Assembly: GCA_020058965.1 (NCBI GenBank)
Contig: JAGVCY010000004.1
Location: 1 to 9,001 of the forward strand
Length of the DNA: 9,001 nt
Source: Candidatus Omnitrophota bacterium
GTDB lineage: Bacteria; Omnitrophota; Gorgyraeia; 2-02-FULL-51-18; JAGOUK01
Direction: 5' to 3'
A program made the position numbers and the translations under genes. The notes beneath the pieces are model-generated. The model was not told the DNA's origin. It ran no database searches and saw only the letters and a program-made list of their open reading frames with translations. Shown in pieces: positions 7,382 to 9,001 of the stretch (position 1 is its first letter; each line of letters begins with the position of its first letter).

Positions 7382-7432
7382 GGGCGATCATTCTAAACGA
7401 CTGCGTAAGATAGATTTTTTGGCCGATACGCT

Positions 7433-8572
7433 TCATGCGGTTTGAAGCTCAGTAACTGAAGGACGATTTAAAACACGGTTGATCTCCTGACGCATTTGAA
7501 GGATGAACCTTTCGGTCGAGAATTGCTGCGCATGCTGAAGGCATCGATCCCTGTAGGAGCCGGCCTGCGGCCCCATCATTTGCACAGCGCGAATAATTTT
7601 AGGGACATCGATATCATCGATCAAAATCCCTGTTTCGGGATCAAGCACGGTTTCCTTGTATCCGCCCTCTCGCGGCGCGACGACGGGCTTACCGGACGCC
7701 ATCGCCTCGACCACCGTCATTCCGTAGTCTTCCTCCTGGGCCGTTGTGATGAACGCTTTGCAATTCGCGTAAAGTTCGGTCAATTCGTGAACGCTAACCC
7801 AACTCCGGATCTCGACATTTGCCGGTTTCATTTTGAAGCACGCTTCCGCGTACCGTCTGAAATGCCTCGACTGCTCATAGGATCCGACAATGATCAGCTT
7901 TTCCCCCGGCATTCGCGCGAATGCCTCCAGCTGCATTTGGACGCGTTTATGAGATATCAGGCGGTTGACGCTTAACCAATAGTCGCCTGTCCGCGCGTAA
8001 TGGAGCGATTTGACGTCGGTGGGAGGATGGATGATACGGGAGTCCAGGCCGATGTAACGGATCAATCTGTTTTGGACGTTTCGTGAATTGCAGACAACCC
8101 GATCAATATTTGCGGCGTACTTTCGGTACAAGCCCCGGTTGATCCGAGTCCAAAAATCAAATACTGGTCTTAGCAACCTCGGAACGGTGTGCTGGCGCGT
8201 GTATTCATAAAGGTCGAATATTTCACGGCTGGGCGAGTTTGTGTACCATAGGTTGGGTCGATTCCGATAAAGGCCGCTCATCGCCCAGTCGCCTCCGCAA
8301 ATAAAAATGTCATATTGATTTTTTAACGCGAGATAACGAAAGCGTAAAAATGCCAATTGCTGACGGAACGGCGCATTCTTAGGCACCCAGCCGATCGTGA
8401 TAACACGGATATCGCTGAATCCCATTTTTTCGATCTTCTCCCTATCCGCCACCGTCGTGTAGCACACCGCGTTCAGGTGGCGGCACAACGTCAGGACCAG
8501 GATTTCAGCACCGCCAATATTGTCCAGAAAGTTGTGAAATACCGCTATTCTCGTGCTTTTTTCTTGTGTCAT
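7433..8572 (-). CDS. GT4 family glycosyltransferase (WbaZ/mannosyltransferase-like)
   Basis: The product is 379 residues from ATG 8572. The frame stays open 68 codons farther upstream, but those codons encode a P-type ATPase scrap, so they are not part of this enzyme. The GT-B fold begins at RIAVFHNFLDNIGGAE (8-23, with the GGAE acceptor loop). CNSRNVQNRL (161-170) follows, then the donor domain: WLSVNRLISHKR (199-210, Arg204 and Lys209 contacting phosphate), GEKLIIVGSYE (223-233), and the EX7E motif in QEEDYGMTVVEAMASGKPVV (279-298, Glu281 and Glu289), then GGYKETV (303-309). The closest type is the WbaZ-like group, which often uses GDP-mannose and would fit a GDP-mannose-based pathway here. 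It is the first gene of the leftward operon. No strong Shine-Dalgarno precedes the chosen ATG. Confidence 0.88.
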   Translation of the reverse strand: MTQEKSTRIAVFHNFLDNIGGAEILVLTLCRHLNAVCYTTVADREKIEKMGFSDIRVITIGWVPKNAPFRQQLAFLRFRYLALKNQYDIFICGGDWAMSGLYRNRPNLWYTNSPSREIFDLYEYTRQHTVPRLLRPVFDFWTRINRGLYRKYAANIDRVVCNSRNVQNRLIRYIGLDSRIIHPPTDVKSLHYARTGDYWLSVNRLISHKRVQMQLEAFARMPGEKLIIVGSYEQSRHFRRYAEACFKMKPANVEIRSWVSVHELTELYANCKAFITTAQEEDYGMTVVEAMASGKPVVAPREGGYKETVLDPETGILIDDIDVPKIIRAVQMMGPQAGSYRDRCLQHAQQFSTERFILQMRQEINRVLNRPSVTELQTA

Positions 8573-8590
8573 GAGGCCCGAGCTTAGCAA

Positions 8591-8596
8591 ATTATA
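8591..8596 (-). promoter_or_regulatory. Possible -10 element of the leftward glycan operon
   Basis: A perfect TATAAT on the - strand lies 18 bases before the GT4 ATG, in an AT-rich stretch that begins right where the GC-rich ATPase scrap ends. No acceptable -35 hexamer is present at 16-18 bases, so this is a weak call. It is the only promoter-like sequence seen between the terminator at 8760-8796 and the operon. Confidence 0.28.
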
Positions 8597-8617
8597 AATT
8601 TCTGTTCTACTCCCTGC

Positions 8618-8754
8618 CGTAATGCGGTTTTCGGTGAGCGCGCCGGTCTTGTCGGTGCAGATCACCGTGGTGCTGCCCATCGTCTCGACGGCCGGGACCC
8701 GCGGATGATCGCTTTTCGTTTTGCCATGCGCGACACGCCAACGGCGAGCACCAG
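8618..8754 (-). pseudogene. P-type cation ATPase remnant spanning the phosphorylation site, frameshifted
   Basis: Bases 8754-8701 read LVLAVGVSRMAKRKAIIR in one frame. Bases 8698-8618 then read VPAVETMGSTTVICTDKTGA followed by LTENRIT in another. Joined, they give the end of membrane helix 4 and the catalytic phosphorylation loop of a P-type ATPase. Two bases (8699-8700) sit between the frames where three are needed, so one base has been lost. The normally invariant DKTGT motif reads DKTGA. Only about 45 residues of a protein normally of 700-900 residues remain. GC content over 8641-8700 is 42/60 bases, against 15/40 over 8581-8620, so the composition breaks sharply at the scrap's end. The second frame is open into the GT4 gene, and an ATG at 8776 could be miscalled as the start of a 447-residue fusion. 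Confidence 0.85.
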
Positions 8755-8759
8755 AAATG

Positions 8760-8796
8760 CAAAAGCCCTGATCCATTGACTGAATCAGGGCTTTTG
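8760..8796 (-). terminator. Rho-independent terminator downstream of tRNA-Glu
   Basis: A perfect 13-bp inverted repeat (8760-8772 and 8784-8796, core AGCCCTGAT/ATCAGGGCT) encloses an 11-base loop. On the - strand the GC-rich arm is followed by TTTTGCATTT, so it would end the tRNA transcript 34 bases after the CCA. On the + strand it also has TTTT and may work both ways. A smaller 5-bp hairpin (8809-8821) lies between it and the tRNA. The ATG at 8776 falls in the loop. Confidence 0.8.
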
Positions 8797-8829
8797 TCCT
8801 CTCGGATGGCTCCTTAGGAGCGGAATTAA

Positions 8830-8905
8830 TGGCGACCCCAACGGGATTCGAACCCGTGTTACTACCGTGAAAGGGTAATGTCCTAGGCCTCTAGACGAAG
8901 GGGTC
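8830..8905 (-). tRNA. trnE: tRNA-Glu (anticodon UUC)
   Basis: The 76-base cloverleaf includes an encoded CCA (8830-8832). The acceptor 5' strand is GACCCCT, the D region contains TCTAGAGGCCTAGGA, the anticodon loop is CTTTCAC with anticodon TTC, and the T arm is ACGGG-TTCGAAT-CCCGT. It closely resembles bacterial tRNA-Glu; glutamate tRNAs of this type decode GAA and GAG. Six of seven acceptor pairs are good; position 7 with 66 is a U-U mismatch. The first anticodon-stem pair is a U-G wobble. The 3' end faces the glycan genes, the orientation often seen when mobile islands insert at a tRNA gene. Confidence 0.97.
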
Positions 8906-8953
8906 GACTGGAAGGCAATATTTAAAGGCAACGCCTCTAAAGCGCGCCATAAT

Positions 8954-8985
8954 TAATCGCTTCTTACCGATAAATCAAGCGATTA
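8954..8985. repeat. 9-bp inverted repeat upstream of tRNA-Glu
   Basis: TAATCGCTT (8954-8962) and AAGCGATTA (8977-8985) are perfect inverted copies separated by 14 bases. They lie 49-80 bases before the tRNA 5' end. No T-run follows on either strand, so a simple terminator is unlikely. An operator-like dyad or an RNA hairpin ending an upstream leftward transcript is possible. Confidence 0.4.
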
Positions 8986-8987
8986 TA
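8982..8987 (-). promoter_or_regulatory. Possible -10 element for tRNA-Glu
   Basis: A perfect TATAAT on the - strand overlaps one arm of the inverted repeat. Its -35 partner would lie at or beyond the window edge (about 9004-9010), so it cannot be checked. The implied leader before the tRNA is about 70 bases. Confidence 0.25.
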
Positions 8988-9001
8988 GTGTGGAGATGTA
9001 A

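Noticed and set aside
7382..7432. A promoter or terminator between the GT4 and GT2 genes
   Set aside because: The 51-base gap holds no convincing hairpin and no paired -35/-10 hexamers, so I treat the genes as one operon.
7496..7975. A 159-codon open frame on the + strand
   Set aside because: It lies wholly antisense to the GT4 gene, whose donor-site motifs are clear there, and its translation shows no domain or start signal.
8573..8776. A genuine ATPase-glycosyltransferase fusion protein
   Set aside because: The start codon is in a terminator loop, only a scrap of the ATPase remains and it is frameshifted, and the GT4 fold is complete from ATG 8572.
8760..8796. Insertion-sequence terminal inverted repeats
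   Set aside because: The arms are only 11 bases apart with no transposase between them; GC-rich stem plus T-run fits a terminator.
1..9001. CRISPR array, phage genes or integrase
   Set aside because: I saw no regularly spaced direct repeats and no phage or recombinase motifs on either strand.

Overview
The window looks like part of a bacterial surface-polysaccharide or glycan gene cluster lying next to a tRNA-Glu gene. Seven intact or edge-truncated genes encode sugar-nucleotide, glycosyl-transfer or methyl-transfer enzymes. They are accompanied by one unidentified small gene and two gene remnants. Standard bacterial translation fits, with ATG and probable TTG starts, tight gene spacing and rho-independent terminator geometry. 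The tRNA-Glu sequence, with an encoded CCA, resembles that of proteobacteria and other Gram-negatives. I cannot assign a phylum. No integrase, transposase, flippase (Wzx/ABC) or polymerase (Wzy) gene is present, so the window is only part of a larger locus.

Left region (1-1841): a + strand fucosyltransferase-fold enzyme, cut by the window edge, converges on a second enzyme of the same broad type on the - strand; their 3' ends overlap by 32 bp. The second enzyme appears translationally coupled to an upstream 130-residue gene that I do not recognise. A fairly good sigma70-like promoter sits just in front of that small gene. Middle (1945-2938): a lone + strand SAM-dependent methyltransferase is followed, tail to tail, by the C-terminal half of a sulfotransferase that has lost its PAPS-binding N-terminus.

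Right region (2948-8572, all - strand): a compact probable operon reads, in transcription order, GT4 glycosyltransferase, GT2 glycosyltransferase, GDP-mannose 3,5-epimerase homologue, GT-C integral membrane glycosyltransferase, and a DPM1-like GT2 that could make the lipid-linked sugar donor. Between this operon and tRNA-Glu lies a short, GC-rich, frameshifted scrap of a P-type ATPase covering its phosphorylation site. The scrap happens to be open in frame with the GT4 gene, so an automatic gene call would produce a false fusion protein.

Working model: the epimerase makes GDP-L-galactose (or GDP-L-gulose) from GDP-mannose. The two GDP-fucosyltransferase-like enzymes may transfer that L-sugar, because no GDP-fucose pathway gene is visible here. 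The GT2/GT-C pair would add a sugar through a polyprenyl-phosphate carrier on the far side of the membrane. The methyltransferase, and formerly the sulfotransferase, would decorate the product. The remnants at 2938-2948 and about 8615-8754 mark recombination scars, consistent with an accessory locus assembled beside a tRNA gene.
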